From positions 3,658,001-3,722,000 of the forward strand of contig NZ_NRGW01000001.1 in the NCBI RefSeq assembly GCF_002332255.1: 64,000 nt of DNA, given 5' to 3'. This document shows positions 44,449 to 53,572 of the stretch, piece after piece. This DNA comes from Halomonas sp. JB37. GTDB lineage: Bacteria; Pseudomonadota; Gammaproteobacteria; Pseudomonadales; Halomonadaceae. Made by a program: the position numbers and the translations under genes. The notes under the pieces are model-generated. The model saw nothing but the letters and a program-made list of their open reading frames with translations, had not been told where the DNA came from and did no database searches. Position 1 is the stretch's first letter, and each line of letters begins with the position of its first letter.

Positions 44449-45357
44449 CTAGCCCCAATTCACGCCATCTAGGGCATCCAAGGGGATTTTAAGATAGCGC
44501 TTGCCGTTGGCCTCAGGCTCCGGCAAACGGCCACCCAGCGTATTCACCTGCAGCGCGTGAAGAATAAGCTTGGGCATTGGCAGTTCACTATCGCGCTTAT
44601 GACGCAGAGCAATGTAGTCGTCGGCGCTTTTGCCCACTACGTGTGGGTTATGAGCGCGCTGCTCCGCGACACTGCTTTCCCATTCAGGGTCGCGCTCGCC
44701 CGGCATATAATCGTGGCCGGTGAAAAGGCGCGTTTTACTGGGCAGTGCAAGAATTTGCTGGATAGAGTCCCACAACGACTTTGCATCGCCGCCAGGAAAG
44801 TCAGCCCGCGCGGTACCGAAATCAGGCTGAAACAGGGTGTCGTGAACAAACGCAGTGTCGCCAATCACGTAAGTAATCGATGCCAGCGTATGGCCCGGAG
44901 AATGCAGTACTTGGGCGCTTAGCTCGCCAATGTGAAACGTGTCGCCTGCGGCAAACAGCGTGTCCCACTGGCGGCCATCGGTAGGCATTTCAGGCCAGTG
45001 ATAGATGTCCTTCCACAACGCCTGCACGCTGGTAATGTGCTGACCAATGGCCGTCGGCGCGCCGGTTTTGTGTCTTAAATACTGCGCGGCAGAAAAGTGG
45101 TCGGCGTGAGGGTGAGTATCTAAAATCCATGTGACCGTGAGCTGCTGCTCTTCTATATAGGCTAATAACGCGTCAGCACAGAAAGTCGCTGTCGCGCCAG
45201 ATTTCTCATCAAAATCCAACACCGGGTCAATAATCGCGCACTGCCGGGTGGCCGGATCGCTCACGATGTATTGAACGCTAAAAGTACGGGAATCAAAAAA
45301 CCCCGCCACATCGGGTGTGCCTGCACCTGTGCTTTGAGAAAGTGCAAAGGTCTTCAT
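44449..45357 (-). CDS. Metallo-beta-lactamase-fold hydrolase (Blh/ETHE1-like)
   Basis: The 302-residue protein has the metal motif THPHADH, a later metal histidine in HSPGHT, FVHDTLFQPDFGTARADFPGG and GHDYMPG. The pattern ILDTHPHADHFSAAQYLR is that of the ETHE1/Blh group, whose studied members oxidise or bind persulfides, with a single iron or zinc. No rhodanese domain is fused and no sulfide quinone reductase is next to it, so a sulfur role is only likely. It is a single leftward gene between recQ and the truC operon. Confidence 0.78.
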   Translation of the reverse strand: MKTFALSQSTGAGTPDVAGFFDSRTFSVQYIVSDPATRQCAIIDPVLDFDEKSGATATFCADALLAYIEEQQLTVTWILDTHPHADHFSAAQYLRHKTGAPTAIGQHITSVQALWKDIYHWPEMPTDGRQWDTLFAAGDTFHIGELSAQVLHSPGHTLASITYVIGDTAFVHDTLFQPDFGTARADFPGGDAKSLWDSIQQILALPSKTRLFTGHDYMPGERDPEWESSVAEQRAHNPHVVGKSADDYIALRHKRDSELPMPKLILHALQVNTLGGRLPEPEANGKRYLKIPLDALDGVNWG

Positions 45358-45469
45358 GCTTGCCTCCTAAATGCGTGTACCACTGCGCGGTGAAACCTAG
45401 CGTCCGCGCAAAAATATTCGTTATAAACATATCTAATTATGGAATATAAGCAATAGCACGTATAAAAAT

Positions 45470-45496
45470 GCCGCCTACCTGACGTCAGGTGGCGGC
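45470..45496 (-). terminator. Intrinsic terminator of the truC-tcdA operon
   Basis: GCCGCC and GGCGGC flank the perfect 14-bp palindrome ACCTGACGTCAGGT, giving a long stem with one bulged base. On the minus strand it is followed by ATTTTTATA. It lies 39 bp after the last gene of the operon. Confidence 0.8.
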
Positions 45497-45534
45497 GACA
45501 AAATAGCGGACTTAGAGAATTGAACTCACGCAGA

Positions 45535-45753
45535 CTAAAACGCTTTTTCCAGCGCGAAGCGTGGCTGCGTGCGGCCTTCTTTAGTGACGGTTTCAGTGAA
45601 CATCTCAAGCGGGCGCACCCACAGGCCGTAGTCGCCGTAAAGGGCGCGGTAAACCACCTGCCACTCTTCGCTTTCGCTATGCTGGCCGGTGCCGATGACT
45701 TCGTAAAGGCTGCCTTTGTAATGGCGATAGATGCCGGGAACGGGAGCGGTCAT
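45535..45753 (-). CDS. DUF1653 protein
   Basis: This 72-residue protein is almost entirely a DUF1653 domain: GIYRHYKGSLYEVIGTGQHSE, then VVYRALYGDYGLWVRPLEMF. The fold is a small SH3-like barrel and the function is unknown. Its start overlaps the tcdA stop by 4 nt, making it the third gene of an operon of tRNA-modification genes. A role in RNA modification or binding is a guess from context. Confidence 0.85.
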   Translation of the reverse strand: MTAPVPGIYRHYKGSLYEVIGTGQHSESEEWQVVYRALYGDYGLWVRPLEMFTETVTKEGRTQPRFALEKAF

Positions 45754-46604
45754 GGTAATTCCTTATGGGCGGCATGGGCTTTTTTAGCGAGGCGTTCGAG
45801 CACTTTTGAGGCGGCGACAAAGCCAAAGGTGCCGGTCAAAAAGGTGGCGGCGCCAAAGCCTGACGCGCAATCTAATCGCGTCGCTTCACCACTGCCGGGC
45901 TTTTGCAGGCATACCTCACCGTCACCGCTGGGATACACCAATTGCTCGTCGGAGTAGACACACTCTACCGAGAAGCGCCGCTTGGGATTGCGGGAGAAAC
46001 CGTAGTCACGGCGCAGTCGTGAACGCACTTTAGATAACAGCGGGTCGTGCTCGGTGCGGGTAAGGTCAGCGACCTGAATGCGCGTTGGGTCGGTTTGCCC
46101 GCCGGCGGCGCCGGTCACGGTAATCGGAATCTTGCGGCGCTTGCACCAGGCGATGAGCGCGGCCTTGGCGATCACGCTGTCGATGGCATCTACCACATGG
46201 TCGGCGTCATCCGGGATACGCTCGGCGAGATTGGTGGGCGTTACAAAAGCGCTGTCGGCAACGATCTCGATCTCAGGCGCAATCAGACGGCACCGGCTTG
46301 CCAGCACGTCTACCTTGGGTTGGCCAATGGTGCCATCCAGCGCGTGGAGTTGGCGGTTAACGTTGGAAACACACACATCGTCTAGGTCGATCAACGTAAG
46401 CTTGCCAATCCCGGAGCGCGCCAGCGCCTCAACGGCCCAGCTGCCCACCCCGCCGACACCCACCACCACCACGTGAGCATGACGAAACACGTCAACAGCG
46501 CGCTGGCCGTAAAGACGACGAATCCCGCCAAAGCGAGCGTCGTAATCGGCAGAGGCTGGCAGGTTGGTAGCTGAAATCGCGGAGAACATAGCGGGATCAC
46601 TCAT
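45750..46604 (-). CDS. tcdA: tRNA threonylcarbamoyladenosine dehydratase TcdA
   Basis: TcdA (CsdL) is an E1-like ATP-dependent enzyme that cyclises t6A at tRNA position 37 to ct6A. The 284-residue protein has the nucleotide motif VGVGGVGSWAVEALARSG, LIDLDDVCVSNVNRQ and the DAIDSVIAKAALI block. The C-terminal half ends in a membrane-leaning ASGFGAATFLTGTFGFVAAS segment typical of the family. It overlaps truC upstream and the DUF1653 gene downstream by 4 nt each. Confidence 0.93.
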   Translation of the reverse strand: MSDPAMFSAISATNLPASADYDARFGGIRRLYGQRAVDVFRHAHVVVVGVGGVGSWAVEALARSGIGKLTLIDLDDVCVSNVNRQLHALDGTIGQPKVDVLASRCRLIAPEIEIVADSAFVTPTNLAERIPDDADHVVDAIDSVIAKAALIAWCKRRKIPITVTGAAGGQTDPTRIQVADLTRTEHDPLLSKVRSRLRRDYGFSRNPKRRFSVECVYSDEQLVYPSGDGEVCLQKPGSGEATRLDCASGFGAATFLTGTFGFVAASKVLERLAKKAHAAHKELP

Positions 46605-47374
46605 AGCGCTTGGAGGGCGGAAAGCGGTGTGTGAGGTGGCGTACGCACACTATCCAGCGGTAAGTGTCCGGCCCAGCCAAGATGATTAAACAGCGCGACC
46701 ATGGTGTCGTCCACGGCGCAACTTAACTGTACGCGTTTATCCAACATCGGATGATCGAAGGCTAAATAAGTGGCGGCTAGCAGTAAACGTGGTGCGCCCA
46801 GCTGCTCGGCAAAAAAACGATTGTGGACACTTTTGCCATGTTTGGCATCGCCAATAATGGGATAGCCTCGCCGAGAAAGATGGCGGCGAATCTGATGGCG
46901 ACGTCCGGTCAGCGGCCTCGCCTCCACCAGCGAGTAACGCGCCACCGAATAGCGGTCGACCTGAACAGGCAGTTCGACACTATCCAGGCGGCGAATATCA
47001 GTCATCGCGGGCATTGCGGGCATTTCCGCCTTAGGCCGCGTGCCGTCCTCTTCACGCAGTGGATAGTCTAAACGCTCGCTTTCAGGGGCATTGCCACGTA
47101 CCACGGCGAGGTAGCGTTTCTCGACTTGGCGCTCGCTAAAGGCCTCGCTGAGCAGCCCCGCCACTGCTGATGAAAGCGCAAATACGATGACGCCTGAGGT
47201 AGGCCGATCCAACCGATGAACGGGATACACCCGCTTGCCAAGCTGGTCGCGCAACCGCTGAAGCAGGAACTCTGTTTCGCCACGCGCTAGCGCCGAGCGA
47301 TGCACTAAAAGCCCCGATGGCTTATGCACCGCAACGAGATACTCATCCTGATAGAGGATAGTGAGTGGCGTCAT
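46601..47374 (-). CDS. truC: tRNA pseudouridine(65) synthase TruC
   Basis: This 257-residue RluA-family pseudouridine synthase starts with LYQDEYLVAVHKPSGLLVHRS and has the catalytic aspartate in VHRLDRPTSGV, both close to TruC. Other blocks are RRHQIRRHLSRRGYPIIGD and RLLLAATYLAFDHP. TruC modifies U65 of tRNA. It is the first gene of the truC-tcdA-DUF1653 operon, and its promoter region carries a 13-bp repeat array 55 bp upstream. Confidence 0.92.
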   Translation of the reverse strand: MTPLTILYQDEYLVAVHKPSGLLVHRSALARGETEFLLQRLRDQLGKRVYPVHRLDRPTSGVIVFALSSAVAGLLSEAFSERQVEKRYLAVVRGNAPESERLDYPLREEDGTRPKAEMPAMPAMTDIRRLDSVELPVQVDRYSVARYSLVEARPLTGRRHQIRRHLSRRGYPIIGDAKHGKSVHNRFFAEQLGAPRLLLAATYLAFDHPMLDKRVQLSCAVDDTMVALFNHLGWAGHLPLDSVRTPPHTPLSALQAL

Positions 47375-47780
47375 AACGCTCCCCGGTAAAAGCTAGCGAC
47401 AAAAACGGTCTAGAACGGTTATCTAAGAACTATTTACACAAACTATTTACACAAACTGTTTATAAAAACTGCTTATAAAAATAGGACGCCATTGTCGCGG
47501 CTTGGCAGCGAGATGTCATCCGCTCGATACGATAAACCTTTTAGCTATTTATCGTTATGTTATATGACTACATAAATGATCAATAAAGAGTCCCTGATGA
47601 GACGCTCTTCTGTGGCATGGCTGGCTAGCTGAGCACAGGCTGAGCCATCGCCTGGCAGACATCAGGTAACGGCCCTGAGTAGCGCTTTACATCGTTCGTT
47701 GGCATAGTGGTGGTGTGGCAGCTACCTTAAATGGGCAACGCTGTCACAGCGTTTCCATGGATTAGGAAGGAGAAATTACT
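47375..47780. other. Divergent intergenic region truC / sodC
   Basis: This 406-bp region has no supported gene. It contains the 13-bp repeat array near truC. Near sodC it has a short hairpin (AACGCTG/CAGCGTT at about 47733-47750) in the leader and the strong ribosome site AGGAAGGAG. I could not fix a promoter with confidence. Confidence 0.6.
47429..47480. repeat. Array D: four 13-bp tandem repeats
   Basis: Contiguous units ACTATTTACACAA twice, ACTGTTTATAAAA and ACTGCTTATAAAA. Read toward truC the core is GTTTTTATAAGC / GTTTGTGTAAAT. As in the other arrays, one end is uniform and the other diverged. Confidence 0.85.
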
Positions 47781-48317
47781 ATGCGCTATATAGCTTCGCT
47801 TACCGGCATTGCCGCCTCATTACTGCTCGCAAGTACAGCGGCGCAGGCTAACGAAACGCTTGACGTTGAGATGCATAAAGTCAGCGTTGACGGTGTTGAA
47901 GAGTCGATTGGCACCGTTTCACTCGAAAGCACCGAGCACGGTTTATTGCTAACCCCGTCACTCACGGATATGGAGCCCGGTGTTTACGGTTTCCACGTTC
48001 ACCAGAACGCCAGCTGCGATCCTGCCGAGAATGACGACGGCGAAATGACCGCAGCGCAAGCCGCCGGCGGCCACTATGATCCGGAAGAAACGGATACTCA
48101 CCTAGGCCCCTACGGCGAAGGCCATTTGGGTGATCTACCGGTGCTAACGGTCAATGAGGACGGCGAAGCCAACCTCCCCGTGCTGGCACCACGCCTGAGC
48201 ATGGAAGATATGCCGGGCCGTAGCATAATGATCCACGCAGGCGGCGATACCTATAAGGATGAGCCCCACCTGGGTGGTGGCGGCGCTCGCATGGCCTGCG
48301 GTGTCGTTGAGTCTTAA
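47781..48317 (+). CDS. sodC: Periplasmic Cu/Zn superoxide dismutase SodC
   Basis: The 178-residue protein has a signal peptide ending in TAAQANE and the bacterial SodC pattern. Copper and zinc histidines lie in FHVHQNASC, GGHYDPEETDTHLGPYGEGHLGD and MIHAGGD. The cysteine pair lies in NASCDP and RMACGV, and PHLGGGGARMACG closes the protein. It removes superoxide in the periplasm. A strong AGGAAGGAG site precedes the ATG and a GC-rich terminator follows the stop, so it is a single-gene unit. Confidence 0.95.
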   Translation: MRYIASLTGIAASLLLASTAAQANETLDVEMHKVSVDGVEESIGTVSLESTEHGLLLTPSLTDMEPGVYGFHVHQNASCDPAENDDGEMTAAQAAGGHYDPEETDTHLGPYGEGHLGDLPVLTVNEDGEANLPVLAPRLSMEDMPGRSIMIHAGGDTYKDEPHLGGGGARMACGVVES

Positions 48318-48340
48318 GACAAGCGTTCACTTCGGCATCA

Positions 48341-48369
48341 AAAACGGGCAGCCACTGGCTGCCCGTTTT
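48341..48369 (+). terminator. Intrinsic terminator after sodC
   Basis: AAAACGGGCAGCC pairs with GGCTGCCCGTTTT around an ACT loop, with a T-run. Almost the same stem sequence forms the terminator at 60589-60618. Confidence 0.92.
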
Positions 48370-48529
48370 ATTGACGGTTTATCGAAAATCACCAACTAAA
48401 GTCTAGCTGTGATCTACGGGCCTTATCTGTACATTCATCCCGGTTTAAACGCACCTGCTGGTGTGCCAGCGTGCTAGTAAGCGTCTTGCCGACTCCGGCT
48501 AATCCCTCTAACTGCTCTAGGTACCTTAG

Positions 48530-49999
48530 ATGATCACCTTTATTGTATCGATCCTGCTGCTAATTGCAGGCTACTTTACCTACGGGAAGTTCGTTGAGCG
48601 CGTGTTCGTGACCGACCGCAAACGACGCACACCAGCCTTCACCATGCGCGATGACATCGACTACGTGCCGATGAATACCACGCGTAACTCACTCATTCAG
48701 CTATTAAACATTGCCGGCGTAGGGCCGATTTTTGGACCGATTCTTGGCGCGCTTTACGGCCCGGTTGCCTTTGTATGGATTGTGGTCGGCTGCATCTTTG
48801 CCGGTGCCGTGCACGATTATCTAACCGGCATGATCTCAATTCGTAACCACGGTGCTCATTTACCACAGCTAGCGGGCAAATTTCTCGGCAAAGCGATGAA
48901 GCACGTCGTTAATGCTTTTGCCATTTTGCTACTGCTGCTGGTCGGCACGGTCTTTGTCACCTCTCCCGCTGCGCTGCTGGCGAATATGACCTCACTGTCG
49001 ATGACGCTGATTATCGTCGCCATCTTTATTTACTACTTAATCGCGACACTGCTGCCGATCGATAAAGTCATCGGCCGTATTTATCCTTACTTTGGTGCGC
49101 TACTGCTGTTCAGTGCGGCCGGTATCGGCATTGGCTTGATTGTCACCGGCGCGCCCATTCCTGAGCTATCTTTCGAGAACATGCATCCTGAAGCAGCTCC
49201 TATCTTCCCGCTGCTGTTTTTAACGATCTCCTGTGGTGCACTTTCCGGCTTTCATGCTACTCAAACACCGATCATTTCGCGCACCACGCAAAACGAAACG
49301 AATGGACGCAAAATTTTCTACGGCATGATGATCACTGAAGGCGTGATCGCGATGATTTGGGCCGCCGCCGCTATGAGCCTGTTCTACGGCGACCAAACGC
49401 TGTCCGACGTACTTGCCGCCGGTGGCCCTGCCGCTGTCGTTAGCGAAGTTTCTACCACCATGCTCGGCGCTGTAGGCGGTACGCTGGCCATACTCGGCGT
49501 TATCGTGCTGCCGATCACCTCTGGTGACACCGCTTTCCGCAGCGCGCGGATGATTATCGCCGACTACGTTAAAGTCGATCAAAAGCCGATGATTAAGCGC
49601 ATTCTGGTGGCTCTACCGCTGTTTGTTGTCTCCTATGCACTAACGCATATGGACTTCACGCTGCTATGGCGCTACTTCTCCTGGGCGAACCAAACCACCG
49701 CGGTTATTGCCCTGTGGGTAGGCACCATGTACTTAGTGCTGTCGCGTAAGCCCCATTTGATCACGTCGATTCCAGCCACCTTTATGACCATGGCGACCTT
49801 CACCTACCTAGCCTACGCGCCGATTGGCTTTGGCCTGCCGCTAAATACCAGCTACTTTGTGGCGGCGTTAGGAACATTGCTCTGCATTGCGCTATTTATG
49901 AAACGTGTTCGTCGCTTAAGCCGCACCACGTTTGCGGTTGATGAGCCAGCAGAGAAATTTGGTACGGGTGACGAAGGTTTCGCTACCGCCACAAAATAA
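48530..49999 (+). CDS. cstA: CstA-family carbon starvation transporter
   Basis: The 489-residue protein has about 12-13 membrane helices and the CstA landmarks: GKFVERVFVTD at the N-terminus, then NIAGVGPIFGPILGALYGP, VHDYLTGMISIRN, SGFHATQTPIISRTTQ and LPITSGDTAFRSARMII. E. coli CstA has about 700 residues, so this is the shorter form. Studied members take up peptides or pyruvate during carbon starvation. The gene is followed by a strong terminator and stands alone. Confidence 0.9.
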   Translation: MITFIVSILLLIAGYFTYGKFVERVFVTDRKRRTPAFTMRDDIDYVPMNTTRNSLIQLLNIAGVGPIFGPILGALYGPVAFVWIVVGCIFAGAVHDYLTGMISIRNHGAHLPQLAGKFLGKAMKHVVNAFAILLLLLVGTVFVTSPAALLANMTSLSMTLIIVAIFIYYLIATLLPIDKVIGRIYPYFGALLLFSAAGIGIGLIVTGAPIPELSFENMHPEAAPIFPLLFLTISCGALSGFHATQTPIISRTTQNETNGRKIFYGMMITEGVIAMIWAAAAMSLFYGDQTLSDVLAAGGPAAVVSEVSTTMLGAVGGTLAILGVIVLPITSGDTAFRSARMIIADYVKVDQKPMIKRILVALPLFVVSYALTHMDFTLLWRYFSWANQTTAVIALWVGTMYLVLSRKPHLITSIPATFMTMATFTYLAYAPIGFGLPLNTSYFVAALGTLLCIALFMKRVRRLSRTTFAVDEPAEKFGTGDEGFATATK

Positions 50000-50040
50000 C
50001 TGCCTATAGATAGACGGCAAACAGCCGACTAATAACGATT

Positions 50041-50067
50041 AAGCGCTGATTTTTCAGCGCTTTTTTT
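50041..50067 (+). terminator. Intrinsic terminator after cstA
   Basis: AAGCGCTGA and TCAGCGCTT form a perfect 9-bp stem with a TTTT loop, followed by seven T. Confidence 0.93.
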
Positions 50068-50143
50068 ATGTCTTCTTACGGTCCATTTGGCACTGCCCTA
50101 TAATTTTTTGTATTGAGACTAATATTGCCGCAGCAACAAGAAA

Positions 50144-50158
50144 TGATATACCATAACA
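50144..50158. promoter_or_regulatory. Candidate Zur box upstream of the peptide/nickel-type importer
   Basis: TGATATACCATAACA matches 12 of 14 defined positions of TGTTATA-N-TATAACA, and the flanking GAAA on the left also agrees with the longer consensus. It lies 31 bp before the first ABC gene, the same distance as the Zur box of the COG0523 GTPase. Confidence 0.55.
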
Positions 50159-50188
50159 ATCACTAATAGCTTAGCCGCTTTACTAGAG

Positions 50189-51028
50189 ATGTTATCAATG
50201 TGCAGCGATCCTGTTTTATCCGTGCGTGACCTGCGCATTCAAATTGGCCGACACCCGGTGGTTGATGGCCTCTCGTTTGACGTATTACCTGGCGAGCGTG
50301 TTTGCCTGCTAGGCGCATCCGGGTCGGGTAAATCGTTCACTGCTAAAGCGGTGCTGGGTCTCTTACCTCCCAACGCCCAGGTGCAGGGCAGCATCCGCAT
50401 TCAGGGCCGTGAGGTTATTCAAACGCCCGCCGCGCGGCGTCGAAAAGATACTCGGGTGTCGATGGTATTTCAGGACTCGCTCTCGGCGCTCAACCCCTTG
50501 GTCTCGGTAGGCTCTCAGTTACGTGAGCCGTTTTCGCGCCATCATGGCCTATCGCGCAAAGCTGCCGATCAAGCCGCCGTGGCCCTGCTGGGGGCCATGG
50601 GCTTGGATGACCCTCAGCGGTTGATCAAGCGCACCCCAGCTGAGCTTTCCGGCGGCCAGCGCCAGCGTGTCTGCATTGCGCTGGCGATGGCCTGTAAAAC
50701 CTCGCTGATGGTCGCCGATGAGCCCACCACCGCGCTAGATGTGGTCACCCAGGCCCAGGTACTGCGGGCGTTACGTGAACATACGGACACCGCACATAGC
50801 GCGCTGCTATTTATTACCCACGACCTTCACGCTGCAGCGCAGCTTTGCAAGCGAGCCGTAATTATTGAGCGTGGTGTCATGATCGAAAGCGGCGCGCTGG
50901 ACACTCTGATTACAGCTCCTCAGCATCGTTTCACTCAGCAACTGGTAGCCGCCGCCCACAGCGTATATCCGACCGAACTAACGAATGCGGCCGAGCTAAT
51001 GCCCGTTGACTACTTAAAGAGTGCCTAG
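50189..51028 (+). CDS. Peptide/nickel-type ABC importer ATPase 1 (DppD/NikD)
   Basis: The 279-residue ATPase has Walker A GASGSGKS, MVFQDSLSALNP, the signature LSGGQRQR and Walker B MVADEPTTALD, as in DppD, OppD and NikD. It is the first gene of an operon of two ATPases, a lipoprotein binding protein and a fused permease. The start is the ATG at 50189 or the one three codons later; neither has a strong ribosome site. The candidate Zur box suggests zinc control. Confidence 0.88.
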   Translation: MLSMCSDPVLSVRDLRIQIGRHPVVDGLSFDVLPGERVCLLGASGSGKSFTAKAVLGLLPPNAQVQGSIRIQGREVIQTPAARRRKDTRVSMVFQDSLSALNPLVSVGSQLREPFSRHHGLSRKAADQAAVALLGAMGLDDPQRLIKRTPAELSGGQRQRVCIALAMACKTSLMVADEPTTALDVVTQAQVLRALREHTDTAHSALLFITHDLHAAAQLCKRAVIIERGVMIESGALDTLITAPQHRFTQQLVAAAHSVYPTELTNAAELMPVDYLKSA

Positions 51029-51922
51029 ATGCAGCGCGCAACCCTTTTTAATGGCCGAGTCGTTTTAAATGACCTCGCGGTAGTGAGCGAAAAAACTGCT
51101 TTCCTCTCGGCACGTGGGCTCAATAAGAGCGTTTCACTGCCTCGCGAGGTGTTCTGGCGGGCAGGCGAGCGCAAGCAGGTAATGAGCGATATCGACCTGG
51201 CGCTGTATCCCGGCGAACGCGTGGGATTGGTGGGCCTATCCGGCTCGGGTAAAACCACGTTATTGCGCTCACTTTTAGCAATTGAAGCCCCCGATACCGG
51301 CTCGGTTACCTGTCAGCAGAAAGCTGTACGCCCCGCCTCTACGGCCAAGCTCAGGTGGTACCGTCAAGCGGTTCAATATATCCCTCAGGACCCGGCTTCC
51401 TCGCTTGACCCGCGGATGAGCGTTCGCGCCTTGGTCGCCGAGCCGCTGATTAGACTCAAGGTTGATTGCGATCCGGTTGAACGCGCTTGCGAAGCGTTAG
51501 AGCAGGTTGGTCTGGATGCGCATTTTCTGGATCGCAAGCCTCATGAGTTGTCTGGTGGTCAGGCTCAGCGAGTAGCGATTGCCCGCGCCATTGCTACTCG
51601 CCCGCGCTTTTTATTGGCCGATGAGCCGCTCAGCGGCCTCGACCTGCCGGTTCGCACCCAGGTTATCAACGTACTCAAACAGCTTTGCGATGAGAACGGC
51701 ACTGGACTGTTGATGGTGTCGCATGACTTATCAGTCGTTGCCAAGCTGTGCCAGCGCACGCTGGTGATGGATGACGGCAGCATTGTTGAAGACCGCCCCA
51801 CCGCTGAGCTATGGCGTAACCCTCACCATCCGGTCACGCGGGACTTGATTAATGCCGTCTCCCAACTGCCTACCTGTGCTTATCCAGACTGCAACGCCGC
51901 TGAGGTAGAAGCACTCTTATAA
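51029..51922 (+). CDS. Peptide/nickel-type ABC importer ATPase 2 (DppF/NikE)
   Basis: The 297-residue ATPase begins directly after the stop of the first. It has Walker A GLSGSGKTT, the Q-loop in YIPQDPASSLDP, signature LSGGQAQR and Walker B LLADEPLSGLD, and a short C-terminal cysteine pair (TCAYPDC) like that of DppF/OppF. An N-terminal extension of about 35 residues precedes the ATPase fold. Two unequal ATPases of this type are the rule in peptide and nickel importers. Confidence 0.87.
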   Translation: MQRATLFNGRVVLNDLAVVSEKTAFLSARGLNKSVSLPREVFWRAGERKQVMSDIDLALYPGERVGLVGLSGSGKTTLLRSLLAIEAPDTGSVTCQQKAVRPASTAKLRWYRQAVQYIPQDPASSLDPRMSVRALVAEPLIRLKVDCDPVERACEALEQVGLDAHFLDRKPHELSGGQAQRVAIARAIATRPRFLLADEPLSGLDLPVRTQVINVLKQLCDENGTGLLMVSHDLSVVAKLCQRTLVMDDGSIVEDRPTAELWRNPHHPVTRDLINAVSQLPTCAYPDCNAAEVEALL

Positions 51923-52044
51923 ACGTGCGAGGTAAACCGCCAGACACTTTTTAACCCCATTCGCCCGGCACAGCGCTTAGGCATTGACCTAGCGCGTTTG
52001 GGCAATCGCTTGCCTGTTAGTCACTTTACTTAGGAGAGTTTTCA

Positions 52045-53559
52045 ATGTTACGCCGCCCGCTTCGTCTTTCCCTACCCTTTGCCCTGGCTGCTCCTTTACT
52101 GCTTGCCGGTTGTTTTGAAGAACAGCGCGACACCATCTCATCGGATGTTGGCCCGCGTATTAATGTGGCCATGCTTCAGCCACCCCGCTCGGGGTTAACG
52201 CCGCTATCCGACGATGCGTTTAAGCTGTCGCGCTGGAGCAATGCAGAAACCCTCATTCGCCTGGATGCCAACAGCGACCCCCAGCCATTTCTGGCCACCG
52301 AGTGGCAACAACTTGACCCGAAAACCTGGCGGTTTCTCATTCGCGACGGCGTAGCGTTTCACGATGGCACAGCGCTAACAGCCAATGCCGTGGTGAATTC
52401 GCTCACCGCAGCCACTCAGGCAACCCCGAAGCCGCGCATTCTAGACGGGGTCACTATGACCATCGAAACCGATGGCGATAACGCGGTGATTGTGCACACA
52501 GAAGAAGACGATCCGCTGATTCCTAACCGGCTTTCCAGCCCACAGCTGGCGATTTTAGCCGCCAAAGCCTACGGGGATGATGGCCGGGTCAATCCTATCG
52601 AAGCAGGCACTGGCCCGTTCGTTTTGAAAGAGATCAACGGTACCACCAGCGCCAAGCTTGACCGCTTTGAGGGTTACTGGGGCGAGCCTGCGGCAGCGGC
52701 CGGTATTGATGCCGACTACGTACCCGATGGTACCGCGCGGGCAGCGTCATTAAGAACCGGCGTGGCGGATGTGGTTGAAGCTATCCCGGTATCGCAGGCC
52801 GCTCTTCTCGACCCTGAGCGTGTTCATGAAGTGCCTATGCCGCGTACCAATACGCTCTATCTCAACACTCAGTCTGGTCCGCTGGCTGACCCGGCTCTGC
52901 GCGCGGCGATACGTGAAGCGATTGATCGCCCGTCGATTGTAAACACCGTCTATGAAGGCCGTGCCGATATTGCCGAGGGCTTGCTAGGCCCGGCGCTTGC
53001 CTGGGCGAGCGGTATTCGCACGCCGATAGAGGATCTTACAGCGCCCACCGCGCCGAACGGTACCGAGATTACCCTAGCCACCTTTACCGACCGCGCAGAG
53101 CTTCCCGAAGTCGCCGTTCTGCTGGAACAGCAGCTAACCCGCGCCGGCTTTAACGTTCGCCAGGAAGTGCGTGAGTACGCGCATATCGAAGCAGACGCAC
53201 TGGCGGGTGAATTCGATGCGTTTATTCTCTCTCGGGCGACGGTACTCGACTCCGGCGATCCGGTGGCCTACATGTTTAGCGACTTCGCCTGTGCGGGCTC
53301 TTTTAATATCGCCCAACTGTGCGACCCAGCCGTAGATGAGGCGCTAGCCACCGCTGCCGTTCTGCCCACTGGCGAAGCACGACGCCAAGCGATTATCGAT
53401 GCAGAAACGGCCATTTTGCGTACCGATGCGGCGATTCCCATGCTGCATGAGCGCGTTATTCAGGGCGAATCGGCACGCGTTGCCAATGCCGAACGCGATC
53501 CGCGCGAGCGTATGCTGATCACCGAAAAAACCATGTTCAACAACGATAGCGAGTCCTAA
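52045..53559 (+). CDS. Substrate-binding lipoprotein of the peptide/nickel-type importer
   Basis: The 504-residue protein belongs to the DppA/NikA/OppA group. It has a lipoprotein signal with lipobox LLAGC, so it is anchored in the membrane. Family segments are FLATEWQQLDPKTWRFLIRDGVAFHDG and AGTGPFVLKEI. No heme or tryptophan features allow a clear choice between peptide, nickel, or metallophore ligands. The candidate Zur box makes a zinc-metallophore role possible. Confidence 0.86.
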   Translation: MLRRPLRLSLPFALAAPLLLAGCFEEQRDTISSDVGPRINVAMLQPPRSGLTPLSDDAFKLSRWSNAETLIRLDANSDPQPFLATEWQQLDPKTWRFLIRDGVAFHDGTALTANAVVNSLTAATQATPKPRILDGVTMTIETDGDNAVIVHTEEDDPLIPNRLSSPQLAILAAKAYGDDGRVNPIEAGTGPFVLKEINGTTSAKLDRFEGYWGEPAAAAGIDADYVPDGTARAASLRTGVADVVEAIPVSQAALLDPERVHEVPMPRTNTLYLNTQSGPLADPALRAAIREAIDRPSIVNTVYEGRADIAEGLLGPALAWASGIRTPIEDLTAPTAPNGTEITLATFTDRAELPEVAVLLEQQLTRAGFNVRQEVREYAHIEADALAGEFDAFILSRATVLDSGDPVAYMFSDFACAGSFNIAQLCDPAVDEALATAAVLPTGEARRQAIIDAETAILRTDAAIPMLHERVIQGESARVANAERDPRERMLITEKTMFNNDSES

Positions 53560-53572
53560 GGGCACATCACGA

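Noticed and set aside
45354..45608. 84-codon frame on the minus strand
   Set aside because: It runs antisense or out of frame across the DUF1653 terminator region and shows only basic and cysteine-rich random composition.
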